NCBI RefSeq assembly: GCF_009720385.1
Contig: NZ_ML769301.1
Span: 310,001-374,000 of the forward strand
Reading direction: 5' to 3'
Source of the DNA: Catellatospora vulcania
GTDB lineage: Bacteria; Actinomycetota; Actinomycetes; Mycobacteriales; Micromonosporaceae
DNA length: 64,000 nt
Both the position numbers and the translations under genes were made by a program. Shown here in pieces: positions 33,865-43,072 of this stretch (positions within the stretch are counted from its first letter, which is position 1; each line of letters opens with the position of its first letter). The notes beneath the pieces are model-generated. The model saw only the letters and a list, made by a program, of their open reading frames with translations, was not told the origin of the DNA and searched no databases.

Positions 33865-35811
33865 ATGTCCACAGACGCAAGCCCCGGCAAGGCCGCCGGC
33901 GAGACTGAAGCCCCGATGTGCCGTGCCCGCGATCGGCTCTGGGTGGGATATGTCGGCGTATCGCTGGCCTTCGTGGCGGCGTACGCCGCGACGGCCGGCC
34001 ACGACTTGGCGCAGGCGATCATCTTCGCAGGCTCGAACCTGGCCGCCGTGGTGGCGATCCTGGTCGGCATCAGGATGAACCGGCCTGCCCGCCCGGGCGC
34101 GTGGTACCTGCTCGCCGCCGGTCAGGTGACGTACCTGGTGGGGAATGTGTGGTGGTACGTCGTGGCAGCTGCGGAAGGCAGGCCGTCCGTCTTCCCGTCG
34201 CCGGCCACCGAGATCTTCCTCGTCTCCTACCTGCTCAGCGCGCTGGCCCTGCTGCAACTGGTCCGAGCCCGGCGTGCGGGAGGGGACTGGTCGGCGCTGC
34301 TCGACGCCCTCATCGTCACCATCGCGTTCAGCTGCGCCAACTTCGCACTCGTCGTCGCACCCCAGCTCACCACCACGCAGCTGTCCTCATACGGCCAGCT
34401 GCTCGCGGGCGTCTACCCGTTCCTGGACATGATCTTCCTCGTGCTGGCGGCCCGATTGTTCTTCGGCGCCGATCGCGCGCGCGGCGCGCTGACGCCGCTC
34501 GCCGCGTGGGCGGCGGCACTGCTGGTGGCAGACCTCGTCTACGGGCTTCACCAGGTCAAGGGTGTCGAACAGGACGGCGACTGGCCGTTCTACGGCTATC
34601 TCGCCTCGTTCCTGTTCGTGGGCGTCGCCGGGTTGCATCCGGCGATGCGGGAGATCGCCGCCCAACGGGAGCAGCCCCATGTCGCCGGCCGCGTGCGACT
34701 GGCCGCACTCGGCCTCTGCGGCCTGGTGGTGCCGACACTGGTGGTGCAGTCGGTACGCGATGGACAGCGCATCGAGCCGATCGTCCTCTCGTGCGCGTCA
34801 GCGATCATGTTCATCGTCCTCATGCTGCGGGTGGGCGACCTGCTGAAGAAGACCGTCGCCGCGGGCCGCACGGAGCAGGAGCGGTTGCAGCAGTTCCTGG
34901 AGGCGATACCCATCGGCGTCGAAGTCCGCGACGCGGCCACCGCCCGCCCCGTGTACGTCAACCAGGTGGCCGGCCGCATCCTCGGCTACGACCCGGGGCG
35001 GGTCGACGCGCTCGCCGACCTGCCCCACCTGTACGCCGGTGACACCGGCGAGCCCTACGCGCCCGAACGCCTTCCGGTGAATCGCGCCCGGCAGGGCCAC
35101 GTCACCACCGTGGACGACATCGAGGTCGAGCGGGACGCGCAACGCCGGCAGCTGCACGTGGTGGCGACACCGATCCGGGACGGCGAGCAGGTCCGCTACG
35201 TGCTGACCGCGTTCGCCGACGTCACCGCGGAACGCCAGATGGCCGAGGAGCTGCGCCAGCTCTCGGTCATCGACGAGCTGACCGACGTCAACAACCGCCG
35301 CGGCTTCCTGCTCGCCGCCCGCAACGAGCTGGCGCTCGCCGAGCTGGCCCGCCGGCCCGGAGTGCTGCTCTTCATCGACGTCGACGGCCTCAAGCTGATC
35401 AACGACACCTACGGCCACAGCGTCGGCGACCACGCCCTGCGCAGCGCATCCACGCTGCTGCGGGCCAACACCCGCCGGCGCGACGTGCTGGGGCGGATCG
35501 GCGGTGACGAGTTCTGCGTGCTGCTGACCGAGACGAGCGTGCTGTCCGACGTCGACGTGTGGGCGGCCCGGCTGCGCGAGCAGGTCGTCCGGCACAACGC
35601 CACGAGCCGCCAGCCGTACCGGCTCGCACTCACCGTCGGGGCGACGGCCTTCGACCACGACACCCCGCACACCATCGAGGAGCTGATCGATCGCGCCGAC
35701 GCGGCCATGTACCAGGCCCGTGAGCTGGACGGCGACAAGGACGCCGAGCGACCTGTCCGGATCCTTCGGCCGACCACTGGCACCCGGACGGAGCGCACCT
35801 CCGGTCCGTGA
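33865..35811 (+). CDS. Membrane diguanylate cyclase with PAS and GGDEF domains
   Basis: Protein of 648 residues. About nine N-terminal membrane helices (residues 20-330) form a sensory region; a PAS-like domain follows (about 345-470, LEAIPIGVEVRDAATARPVY to YVLTAFADVTAERQ); then a GGDEF domain (about 480-630). The active motif GGDEF is intact (546-550), as is the inhibitory I-site RxxD five residues before it (Arg537-Asp540), so a feedback-controlled c-di-GMP synthase is expected. No EAL domain. ATG 33865 has GAAGGCGG upstream; a longer GTG start at 33814 is possible. The upstream gap 33762-33864 is unusually AT-rich, with an imperfect ATAATT/AATTAT dyad (33761-33791). Confidence 0.88.
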   Translation: MSTDASPGKAAGETEAPMCRARDRLWVGYVGVSLAFVAAYAATAGHDLAQAIIFAGSNLAAVVAILVGIRMNRPARPGAWYLLAAGQVTYLVGNVWWYVVAAAEGRPSVFPSPATEIFLVSYLLSALALLQLVRARRAGGDWSALLDALIVTIAFSCANFALVVAPQLTTTQLSSYGQLLAGVYPFLDMIFLVLAARLFFGADRARGALTPLAAWAAALLVADLVYGLHQVKGVEQDGDWPFYGYLASFLFVGVAGLHPAMREIAAQREQPHVAGRVRLAALGLCGLVVPTLVVQSVRDGQRIEPIVLSCASAIMFIVLMLRVGDLLKKTVAAGRTEQERLQQFLEAIPIGVEVRDAATARPVYVNQVAGRILGYDPGRVDALADLPHLYAGDTGEPYAPERLPVNRARQGHVTTVDDIEVERDAQRRQLHVVATPIRDGEQVRYVLTAFADVTAERQMAEELRQLSVIDELTDVNNRRGFLLAARNELALAELARRPGVLLFIDVDGLKLINDTYGHSVGDHALRSASTLLRANTRRRDVLGRIGGDEFCVLLTETSVLSDVDVWAARLREQVVRHNATSRQPYRLALTVGATAFDHDTPHTIEELIDRADAAMYQARELDGDKDAERPVRILRPTTGTRTERTSGP

Positions 35812-35966
35812 CGAGCCGAGAGCCTTACCGGAAGGTAAGGCCGGCCTGTCTGCCCCGTCGGGCAGATGTCACCTCGCGGCCATGTCCCCGGCCATCGACC
35901 ACGCGACATATTGGTGTCGGCAGTCGGCGTCCGTCGCCTGCCGACACCGAGATGAGGCGAGAGGCG

Positions 35967-36884
35967 ATGGGCGCGATGAACAAGTCGTGGCTGCCGGCCG
36001 TACCGGCGGCGATCGTGCTGGCGCTGACCGGCTGCGTTCCGGGAGCGGGCGGCGGGGTGGCGGACCCGTCGCCGTCCGCTGCGGCGTCAGGCGGCGCCGC
36101 AGTGGCAGCGGCGACCGAGATCCAGGTCAACAAGTCCTACTGGTTCGCCGGATTGAAGGTCACCCTCGGCGCCGCCCGCGTCGTCGCGTCGTCCTCCGGC
36201 ACCGGGCAAGCCGTGACGGTAGAGGGCGTCTTCCAGAACCTCAGCTCCGAGCACCCGGGCACGCCGACGTCCAGCGTCCTGCTGACCGTCGGCGACCGCA
36301 CCTATGCCGAGGTGGACAACCCGCTGCAGAAGCTGCCCGAAGTCCCGGCACAGCGCAGCCAACCCGGGGTGTACGCCTTCGCCGTCGACGAGCACTTCGT
36401 CCTCGCCGACGCGGTGCTCGTGGTCGGCAAGCCCGCCGACCGGCAGGCGACGGTCCCGTTCACCGGCCCGGACGGCCTCGTGGCGCTGGAGCCCAAGCCG
36501 CTGCCGGTCACCGGCAAGGTCCTGCGGGAGAACACCGGCAGCGTGTTCATGACCGTCTCCGCGGTCGAGGTGCGCTCCGACGAGCCCTTCCTGCACGGCC
36601 AGGCGCCGACCGGCCAGGAGTTCCTGCGACTGGCCTTCTCCGCCACGAACAACACCGACGCCGGGTTCGCCTGGGTCTTCGACCGCGACCTGCACCTGAA
36701 ACTGCCCGACGGCACCTCGATCGCCACCGCCGACAACTGCAGCCGCGCCCAGATCTATCCCGCGCCGCACGCCACCGCCACCGGCGGGCTCGCCTGCTTC
36801 CTCGTGCCCGCCCCGGCCCACGGCGAATACCTGCTCAGCTGGAACCGGTACGGCAAGGGCGCGCTGCGCGTACCCGTCGATTGA
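35967..36884 (+). CDS. Exported lipoprotein of unknown function
   Basis: Protein of 305 residues, with a signal ending in a good lipobox (VLALTGCVPG). A Ser/Ala/Gly linker is followed by a beta-rich region of two immunoglobulin-like halves: strands such as WFAGLKVTLGAARVV and VTVEGVFQNLS, then FMTVSAVEVRSDEPFL and FLRLAFSATNNTD. This resembles DUF4352-type extracellular domains. Three start codons cluster (35952, 35967, 35976); 35967 fits a TGAGG nine bases upstream. It precedes the kinase gene by 19 bases, on the same strand, and may be an exported partner. Confidence 0.7.
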   Translation: MGAMNKSWLPAVPAAIVLALTGCVPGAGGGVADPSPSAAASGGAAVAAATEIQVNKSYWFAGLKVTLGAARVVASSSGTGQAVTVEGVFQNLSSEHPGTPTSSVLLTVGDRTYAEVDNPLQKLPEVPAQRSQPGVYAFAVDEHFVLADAVLVVGKPADRQATVPFTGPDGLVALEPKPLPVTGKVLRENTGSVFMTVSAVEVRSDEPFLHGQAPTGQEFLRLAFSATNNTDAGFAWVFDRDLHLKLPDGTSIATADNCSRAQIYPAPHATATGGLACFLVPAPAHGEYLLSWNRYGKGALRVPVD

Positions 36885-36903
36885 CGGTCGTAGAATGCCC
36901 GCG

Positions 36904-38406
36904 ATGACGGTGGACGCCGGCCGCGGTGACGGAACCCAGGGGACCGGCGCACCCGCGCCGGTCCTGCACCCCGGCGACCCCCGGCAGGCCGGCGGGGTGC
37001 GGCTGCTCGGGCGGCTCGGCGAAGGCGGCATGGGAGTCGTGTTCCTCGGCCAGGACGCCGCCGGACGCCTGGTGGCCGTGAAGGTCATCCGGCCGGACTA
37101 CGCCCGAGACCGGCGCTTCCTGGCCCGGTTCGCGGCCGAGGCGGCCGCCGCCCGCCGGGTCGCCCGGTTCTGCACGGCGCAGGTCCTCGACGCCGGCGCC
37201 GACGGCGACCTCGCCTACCTGGTCACCGAATACATCGAAGGCCCCACCCTCACCGCCGCACTGGACGCAGACGGCCCCATGCACGGCTCCACGCTGGACA
37301 GCCTCGCCATCGGCGTCGCCGCCGCGCTCAACGGCATCCACGCCGCAGGCGTCGTCCACCGCGACCTCAAACCCGGCAACGTCCTGCTCTCCCGGGTCGG
37401 GCCGAAGGTCATCGACTTCGGCATCGCCCGCGCCCTGGACCACCTGGCGAGTCTCACCGAGTCCGGCGACATCGTCGGCACACCCGCGTACATGGCCCCG
37501 GAGCAGTTCCGCGGCACCGCCACCGCGGCCACCGACGTCTTCAGCTGGGGCGCTGTCGTCACCTTCGCCGCGACCGGACGCCCGCCGTTCGGCGCCGGCG
37601 CACCCTACGAGCTGATGCACCGCATCCTGACCGACCCGCCGGACCTCGGCGGCCTCGAACACCCGTTGCGCGGCCTCGTCACGCAGGCGCTCGACAAGGA
37701 GCCCGAGCGCCGCCCGACCGCCCGGGGGCTGCTGCTCACCCTGGTCGGCGACACCCCGGACCCGATCGACACCAGCTCGCGGATCCTGTCGACACAGTGG
37801 ACGTCCCCGCCGCCGGCGACCGCGCGCATCGGCCCCGCGCCGACCCGGCTCGACGACGCCCACGCCGCCGGACCGCTGCTCGACCGACCGCTCGTCGAAC
37901 GAGCACCCGCCCGGCGCGCCCGGCTCCTGGCGCTCGCCGCCGCAGGCCTGGTCACCGTGGTCGTCGCCGTGATGGCGTCGCGGGGATGGTGGCGCGACAC
38001 TCCCGGCGCCGTCCAGGCGTCGCACTCCGCGTCGGCCGGGCACGCGGCGTCCCCCTCGGCCCGCTCCGCGGCGGGGACTGGTGCGGCGACGTCGTCGGCC
38101 GGTGCGCCGACGCCGATCAGGATCGGCGAACGCACCCCGGCGCGGGGCGAGGTCTCCCTCGGCGTCGGCGAGACAAGGACCTACCGGCTGCACGTGACCA
38201 CCGGAACCAGTGTCTCCGTGAAGGGACACGTCTGCGCCGAACTCGTACGTTGGCAGCTGTCCCACGAAGGCGGAGCCCCGGTGACGTCCGGCAAACTCGG
38301 CTGCCTTCAGTCCGGACCCTATGTGCTGCCCGCCGGCGAATACGTGCTGGTCGTCGGGCAACCCGGCGTCGACGGCAAGTACGCCCTGACCCTGATCGGC
38401 GGATGA
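36904..38406 (+). CDS. Membrane Ser/Thr protein kinase (PknB-like)
   Basis: Hanks-type kinase of 500 residues. ATG 36904 is chosen because TAGAAT (36891-36896) stands seven bases upstream, the leaderless pattern; ATG 36895 overlaps that element. Catalytic parts: Gly loop LGEGGMGVVF, Lys60 in VAVKVI, HRDLKPGN (Asp154), DFGIAR (Asp171) and GTPAYMAPEQ. A membrane helix (about 338-356, LLALAAAGLVTVVVAVMAS) is followed by a Ser/Ala-rich linker and a small exported C-terminal beta domain with two Cys (HVCAEL and LGCLQS), not PASTA repeats. Its stop overlaps the FHA gene start (ATGA), which strongly suggests that the FHA protein is its substrate or partner. Confidence 0.9.
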   Translation: MTVDAGRGDGTQGTGAPAPVLHPGDPRQAGGVRLLGRLGEGGMGVVFLGQDAAGRLVAVKVIRPDYARDRRFLARFAAEAAAARRVARFCTAQVLDAGADGDLAYLVTEYIEGPTLTAALDADGPMHGSTLDSLAIGVAAALNGIHAAGVVHRDLKPGNVLLSRVGPKVIDFGIARALDHLASLTESGDIVGTPAYMAPEQFRGTATAATDVFSWGAVVTFAATGRPPFGAGAPYELMHRILTDPPDLGGLEHPLRGLVTQALDKEPERRPTARGLLLTLVGDTPDPIDTSSRILSTQWTSPPPATARIGPAPTRLDDAHAAGPLLDRPLVERAPARRARLLALAAAGLVTVVVAVMASRGWWRDTPGAVQASHSASAGHAASPSARSAAGTGAATSSAGAPTPIRIGERTPARGEVSLGVGETRTYRLHVTTGTSVSVKGHVCAELVRWQLSHEGGAPVTSGKLGCLQSGPYVLPAGEYVLVVGQPGVDGKYALTLIGG

Positions 38407-38999
38407 GCGCCATGACAGCGCACCTGGAGATGTGGGGCATGACCGGCGCGTCGGCGATCCCGCTGCACGGTGACCGGATCACGCTGGGCAGCGCCGACTC
38501 CAACGACATCGCCGTGCCCGCCGACCGCAGCCTGTCGCGCCTGCATGCGGTCCTGGAGCGCTACCCGGCCGGCTGGTGCGTACGCGACCTCGGGTCCCGC
38601 AACGGGACCTACGTCAACGGCCGGCGCATCTGGCAGGAGCACGTGCTCGCCGACGGCGACGAGATCCGGGCCGGCGCCTCCCGGTTCGTGCTGCGGTCCG
38701 GCCGCGTGCCCGCCGGCCAGGTCACCGAGGCGGGCGTGGCCCCGCCGGAACTCACCGGCCGCGAACGCGACGTCCTCGTCCAGCTGTGCCGGCCCCTGCT
38801 GGCGGGCGAGATGTTCACCGAACCCGCGTCGAGCCGGGAGATCGCCGCCGCGCTCGTCGTCACCGAGGCGGCGGTCAAACAGCACCTGCTGCGCCTGTAC
38901 GAGAAGTTCGGCATCGCCGGCGACGGGGAGAGACGGCGGGTACGCCTGGCCAACGAGGCGATGGCCCGCAACGCCATCACCCGCAGCGACCTTCGTTGA
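38403..38999 (+). CDS. FHA-domain protein with C-terminal helix-turn-helix
   Basis: Protein of 198 residues. Residues 5-95 are an FHA domain: ITLGSADSNDIAV, SLSRLHAVLE and CVRDLGSRNGTYVNG carry the phospho-Thr-binding Gly, Ser, Arg/His and Asn positions. Residues 115-185 look like a helix-turn-helix of the LuxR/sigma-region-4 type: LTGRERDVLVQLC, SSREIAAALVVTEAAVKQHL and LLRLYEKFGI. Its start overlaps the kinase stop by four bases (38403-38406). The simple reading is a kinase-controlled transcription regulator, with the FHA binding the phosphorylated kinase. That is inference, although FHA-HTH proteins next to Ser/Thr kinases are known in actinobacteria. Confidence 0.83.
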   Translation: MSAMTAHLEMWGMTGASAIPLHGDRITLGSADSNDIAVPADRSLSRLHAVLERYPAGWCVRDLGSRNGTYVNGRRIWQEHVLADGDEIRAGASRFVLRSGRVPAGQVTEAGVAPPELTGRERDVLVQLCRPLLAGEMFTEPASSREIAAALVVTEAAVKQHLLRLYEKFGIAGDGERRRVRLANEAMARNAITRSDLR

Positions 39000-39040
39000 A
39001 CCGGGGCGATGCCGGGGCGACGCGCGACGTAGCATGAACG

Positions 39041-39826
39041 ATGCCGTTCACCGGAGGCCATCCGGCTGCCGTCCTGGCCATCGCCCGTTTCGGCCTGCCG
39101 GGCTCCGCCCTCGTCATCGGCACGGTCACCCCCGATCTGCCGATGATGCTGCCGTTCCCGGCGATAGTCCATTTCGGGCACACGCCCTGGGGGCTCGTCA
39201 CCCTGGACCTGGTCCTCGGCACGACGGCCTTCGTGCTGTGGCAGGCCGTGTTCGCTCGGGTCGTGCTCGCCATCGCACCTCGTGCGCTGGCCGCGCGCGT
39301 GCCGAACGATGCCCCGAGCGGGCTCGCGTTCCACTTCTCCTCGTGGAACCGGGTCGCCCGGGTGCTCGCTGCGGTCCTGATCGGTGCCGCGACGCACCTG
39401 ATCTGGGACGGCGTCACCCACGACTGGATGTGGGGCCCGCAGTACGTCCCGTGGCTCGCGTCCCGTCACGGTTCGCTGCTCGGATGGCAGTGGGTGCAAC
39501 GGATCAGCGACGTCGCCGGAACCGCGATCGTCGCCGGGTGGGTCGTCGCCTGGTGGCGGCGCGCAACCGTGCGCGCGGAAGCCGAGGTGCTGCCGCTGCG
39601 GCTCCGGGTCCTGGCGTGGTCGGTCATCCTGATCCCGGCCGCCGCCGGGTTCATGCACGGGCTGCTCACCGACTCGTGGTTCGCCGCGTTCGCCTGGGGT
39701 GCGGGACCGGGCGCCGCCGGTCTCGTCGCGGTCACCGCGACCTGGTGGTGGCGTCGGCGAAGGATCGACACTGGTGACATCGCCGATGCGTACGCGCCCA
39801 CAACTGGCCAGGATGCCGGTTTATGA
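39041..39826 (+). CDS. DUF4184-family integral membrane protein
   Basis: Membrane protein of 261 residues with about six helices. The start MPFTGGHPAAVLAIARFGLP and the following SALVIGTVTPDLPMM match DUF4184 from recall; conserved His/Asp residues in HPAA, TPDLP and GAATHLIWDGVTHD are reminiscent of membrane metal-dependent hydrolases of the YdjM/LrgB-like type. TAGCAT at 39030-39035 stands five bases before ATG 39041, so the mRNA is probably leaderless. Its stop overlaps the next start (ATGA). Function unknown. Confidence 0.8.
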   Translation: MPFTGGHPAAVLAIARFGLPGSALVIGTVTPDLPMMLPFPAIVHFGHTPWGLVTLDLVLGTTAFVLWQAVFARVVLAIAPRALAARVPNDAPSGLAFHFSSWNRVARVLAAVLIGAATHLIWDGVTHDWMWGPQYVPWLASRHGSLLGWQWVQRISDVAGTAIVAGWVVAWWRRATVRAEAEVLPLRLRVLAWSVILIPAAAGFMHGLLTDSWFAAFAWGAGPGAAGLVAVTATWWWRRRRIDTGDIADAYAPTTGQDAGL

Positions 39827-41193
39827 AGCTTCGTCGCACGTACTGCGCGGCCGTCGCCGCCGCTGTGATCGTGACGCTGGTCCCGACCGTCCCCGCGCTC
39901 GCCGACGAGCGGGCGCCCGTCTCCGCGCCGGTCGTCTCCGGGCCGATCCCGGGCGCCGTGCCCGGTGACCGGCTCGCGCCGGACGTCGAGAACACCTACC
40001 CCTTCTTCTCCACCCCTGACGACCTGGCCGCGAAGGGCTACGTCGAGCGCGAGTACTACCTGTCGGGCGTCGCCGACGGCTGGGATCAGCAGGGCAACCT
40101 GGTCGCGACCGACGTGCCGTACCGGACCCGGATCGTGGTCCGCCGACCGGCCGCCGACCGCAGGTTCAACGGCACCGCGCTGGTCGAATGGCAGAACGTG
40201 ACGGCGGGCTACGACCTCGACGCGCTGTGGAACGGCGAGGCGATGATGCGCGCCGGGTACGCCTGGATCGGGGTTTCCGCCCAGCGCGTCGGCGTCGACC
40301 AGCTACGCGGCTGGAGCCCAGCCCGGTACGGCAGCCTGGACGTCACCGGTGCCGGCCGGTACACCGCCGACGAGCTGTCGTACGACATCTTCGCCCAGGC
40401 GGCCAAGGCCGTCGGCGCGGGCGGCCACGCCTCGCCGGTGGGGCGGCTGGACGTCCGCACGACCCTGGCGATCGGAGCATCGCAGTCCGCCGGCCGGATG
40501 ACCGTCTACTACCAGAGCATCCTGCCGAAGGTCGAGCCGGTCTTCGACGGGTACGCCTTCATCGTCGGCAGCGCGCCGACCCGGGTGGGCCCGGAGCCGG
40601 TGTTCCAGGTGCTGTCGGAGACGGATGTGCGCACCCCGCTCCGGCCGTCGCCCGACACCGACCGGTTCCGCCGCTGGGAGGTCGCCGGTGGGGCGCACTC
40701 CGGCTGGCACGGCCAGCAGTACCGGACCCCGATCTCGGTGCGCGACCTGGGGGCGGCCCCGGTCTACGACTGCGCGCAGCCGCCGTTCAGCCGGGTTCCG
40801 GTCAACCACGCCACCGCGGCGGCCTACGACCACCTGGTGCGGTGGGTCCGTGCGGGCGTCGCGCCGCCGACCGCCCCGCCGCTGGTGTTCAACGCCGACG
40901 GCACCAAGGCCCGTGACAGCCTGGGGCTGGCACTCGGGGGCATCCGGTATTCGCAGGTGACGGCACCGACGGCGGTGAACACCGGGGACAACGCCGGGCA
41001 GTCGTTCTGCTTCCTGTTCGGCAGCCACCAGCCGTTCGACGAGGCCACACTCGACGGTCTGTACCGCACCCGGGTGTCCTACGTCGCCCAGGTCGTCCGC
41101 GCCGATTTCGGCAACGTGCTCAGCGGATACCTGCTACCAGCCGACGCCCAGGCCAATCTCCGCGAAGCCCTCGCCTCCGGTGTGGGCGGCTGA
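39823..41193 (+). CDS. Secreted alpha/beta-hydrolase-domain protein
   Basis: Exported protein of 456 residues (signal MKLRRTYCAAVAAAVIVTLV, cleavage near ALADE). An alpha/beta hydrolase: the nucleophile elbow is GASQSAG, with Ser in the G-x-S-x-S context; a likely acid and His lie in DRFRRWEVAGGAHSGWHG. Earlier strands TRIVVRRPAADRRFNGTALV and WQNVTAGYDLDALW match a family of large bacterial hydrolases of unknown substrate. Translation is coupled to the DUF4184 membrane gene by a four-base overlap, an unexpected pairing. It may act as an esterase outside the cell. Confidence 0.78.
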   Translation: MKLRRTYCAAVAAAVIVTLVPTVPALADERAPVSAPVVSGPIPGAVPGDRLAPDVENTYPFFSTPDDLAAKGYVEREYYLSGVADGWDQQGNLVATDVPYRTRIVVRRPAADRRFNGTALVEWQNVTAGYDLDALWNGEAMMRAGYAWIGVSAQRVGVDQLRGWSPARYGSLDVTGAGRYTADELSYDIFAQAAKAVGAGGHASPVGRLDVRTTLAIGASQSAGRMTVYYQSILPKVEPVFDGYAFIVGSAPTRVGPEPVFQVLSETDVRTPLRPSPDTDRFRRWEVAGGAHSGWHGQQYRTPISVRDLGAAPVYDCAQPPFSRVPVNHATAAAYDHLVRWVRAGVAPPTAPPLVFNADGTKARDSLGLALGGIRYSQVTAPTAVNTGDNAGQSFCFLFGSHQPFDEATLDGLYRTRVSYVAQVVRADFGNVLSGYLLPADAQANLREALASGVGG

Positions 41194-41230
41194 CACCCAC
41201 GGCGACCGGTCGTGATCGCTCGACTCGCCT

Positions 41231-41271
41231 GGCACCTGTGCGAAAACCGGCTCAGGATACGCACAGGTGCC
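41231..41271. terminator. Bidirectional terminator hairpin
   Basis: GGCACCTGTGCG (41231-41242) pairs perfectly with CGCACAGGTGCC (41260-41271) over a 17-base loop. It lies between the hydrolase gene and the convergent DUF488 gene. Confidence 0.72.
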
Positions 41272-41286
41272 CGGCAAGTCCGGTGA

Positions 41287-41673
41287 TCATCCGGTGCCGG
41301 TCAGGTGCTGGGCGAGCACGGCGGCATGGCTGCCGGGGAGGTCCCTCACCGCGGTGAGCAGGGTCACCGGGCCGTCGTGGAGGGCCTTGCGCAGTGCGGC
41401 CAGCGCCTGCTGCGCGGCGGGGTCGTCGAGTTCGGTCTCGTAGCGGGCGACGAACTCGTCGTGGCGCTCGCCGGGGGCCTCGTGATACCAGCGCCGCAGC
41501 TCGTCGGATGGGGTGAGCTCCTTGGGCCACCGTGCGATGTCGGCCCGCTTCTTGGCCAGGCCGCGTGGCCACAGCCGGTCCACCAGCACCCGCAGGCCGT
41601 CGTCGGGCGAGGGCGGGTCGTACACGCGGCGCATACGCAGGTTCGCGGCCGGGCCGGGGCGTCTCGTCGGCAT
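41287..41673 (-). CDS. DUF488-family protein
   Basis: Small cytoplasmic protein of 128 residues. RVYDPPSPDDGLRVLVDRLW, then PRGLAKKRADIARWPKELTP, SDELRRWYHEAPGERHDEF and VTLLTAVRDLPGSHAAVLA are typical of DUF488. ATG 41673 is used; ATG 41634 (MRRVYDPP) is equally possible because many family members begin near there. Function unknown. Confidence 0.8.
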   Translation of the reverse strand: MPTRRPGPAANLRMRRVYDPPSPDDGLRVLVDRLWPRGLAKKRADIARWPKELTPSDELRRWYHEAPGERHDEFVARYETELDDPAAQQALAALRKALHDGPVTLLTAVRDLPGSHAAVLAQHLTGTG

Positions 41674-41807
41674 AGGCCCATTGTCGGACGGCGCGGACCG
41701 GGCGGGGCGGGTTCGGCACCCACTGCCGGCGGCCGGGAAGGTGCTCACCTCGGTGGATCACCGCAGGTGGTGAGCCGGCCGCATGGGGCCGGCTCGACGC
41801 GTTGCCG

Positions 41808-42773
41808 CTACCGGGCGCGCTTGGCTTCGAGCCGTTCGGGCACCGGCCAGCGGACGTCACGGGCCAGCCGGAGCTTCTCGAAGATCCAGATGAGCCGGGC
41901 GGCGGGGTCGAGCTGGCCGCGCAGGACGCCGTGGCGGGCCCCGGTCGGGTCGGCGTGGTGGGAGTTGTGCCAGCTCTCGCCGAAGGACAGGATCGCCAGC
42001 GGCCAGAAGTTGGTGGCCCGGTCCTTGCTGACGAAGGGCCGATCGCCGACGACGTGGCAGATGGAGTTCACCGACCAGGTGACGTGGTGGAGCACGGCCA
42101 TGCGGACCAGCCCGGCCCAGAAGAAGGCACTGACCGCGCCCGCCCACGTGCCGGTGACCAGGCCGCCGATCAGGGCGGGTGAGAGCAGCGACACAGCCAC
42201 CAGGGGACCGAAGAGCCGGTCGACGATGCGGATGTCGCGGTCGGCGACCAGGTCCGGGGCGAACCGGGCCCGGTTGCTCACCTCACGCCGGAACATCCAG
42301 CCGATGTGGGCGTGGAACAGGCCCTTGAGCACGGCGGTGACGCTGGTGCCGTAACGCCAGGGGGAGTGCGGGTCGCCTTCGCGGTCGGAGAAGGCGTGGT
42401 GCCGGCGGTGGTTGGCGACCCACTGGGTCGGCGAGCCCTCGACGGCCAGCGATCCGGCCACGGCCAGCGCGATGCGCAGCCCGCGCCGCGCCTTGAACGA
42501 TCCGTGGGTCAGGTGGCGGTGGTAACCGGCCGCGATACCGAATCCGCTGATCAGGTAGGTGGTGATGGCCAGCGTCAGGTCGACGCCGGACAGGCCCCAG
42601 CCCCATGCGACCGGCATGGCGGCCAGCAGCGCGACGAACGGGGTGACCACGAAGATCCAGATCGCGATCGCGCCTGCCCGGGTCTGCGGTGCGGCGAGCA
42701 TCGGCTTGGGTTCGTGCACGGTACGGGGGGCATCGGGGCGATCGACGACCGTCGGCGGACTGGTTGCTCCCAT
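41808..42773 (-). CDS. Membrane acyl-CoA/fatty-acid desaturase
   Basis: Di-iron membrane desaturase of 321 residues, stearoyl-CoA delta-9 type. All three histidine boxes are present: HRHLTH (85-90), HRRHH (122-126) and HNSHH (269-273). Hydrophobic pairs at about 33-58, 66-82, 186-222 anchor it. It introduces a cis double bond into acyl chains and adjusts membrane fluidity. ATG 42773 has AGGAG upstream; longer starts add an unlikely tail. Its neighbour upstream is the cold-shock protein gene, fitting a cold response, although a terminator separates them. Confidence 0.9.
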   Translation of the reverse strand: MGATSPPTVVDRPDAPRTVHEPKPMLAAPQTRAGAIAIWIFVVTPFVALLAAMPVAWGWGLSGVDLTLAITTYLISGFGIAAGYHRHLTHGSFKARRGLRIALAVAGSLAVEGSPTQWVANHRRHHAFSDREGDPHSPWRYGTSVTAVLKGLFHAHIGWMFRREVSNRARFAPDLVADRDIRIVDRLFGPLVAVSLLSPALIGGLVTGTWAGAVSAFFWAGLVRMAVLHHVTWSVNSICHVVGDRPFVSKDRATNFWPLAILSFGESWHNSHHADPTGARHGVLRGQLDPAARLIWIFEKLRLARDVRWPVPERLEAKRAR

Positions 42774-42825
42774 GCGGCTCCTGTCTGAGATCCGGTGGTA
42801 GGGCGGTGCGGGGCCGATAAACGAC

Positions 42826-42856
42826 ATGGCCGGGAGCCCAACGGGTTCCCGGCCAT
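42826..42856 (-). terminator. Hairpin downstream of cold-shock gene
   Basis: ATGGCCGGGA (42826-42835) pairs with TCCCGGCCAT (42847-42856), with a further partial GCCC/GGGT pairing inside. It lies 13 bases past the cold-shock gene stop and before the desaturase start. Confidence 0.7.
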
Positions 42857-42868
42857 GATCGGAACTAC

Positions 42869-43072
42869 TTAGAGGACGCGCACGCCCGCGGCCTGCGGAC
42901 CCTTCTGGCCCTGCACGATGTCGAACTCGACCTTCTGGTTCTCCTCCAGCGAACGGAAGCCGTTCGACTGGATCTCAGAGAAGTGGACGAAGACGTCCGC
43001 GCCGCCGCCGTCGACCGAGATGAAGCCGAAGCCCTTGTCTGCGTTGAACCACTTAACGGTGCCCTGTGCCAT
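42869..43072 (-). CDS. Cold-shock protein (CspA family)
   Basis: Single cold-shock domain of 67 residues, the standard size. RNP1-type KGFGFISV and RNP2-type VFVHFSEI are intact, with the N-terminal [16 protein letters not shown]. It binds single-stranded RNA and DNA and acts as an RNA chaperone in the cytoplasm. AAGGAGG and a short purine-rich spacer precede ATG 43072, so translation should be strong. Confidence 0.95.
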   Translation of the reverse strand: MAQGTVKWFNADKGFGFISVDGGGADVFVHFSEIQSNGFRSLEENQKVEFDIVQGQKGPQAAGVRVL

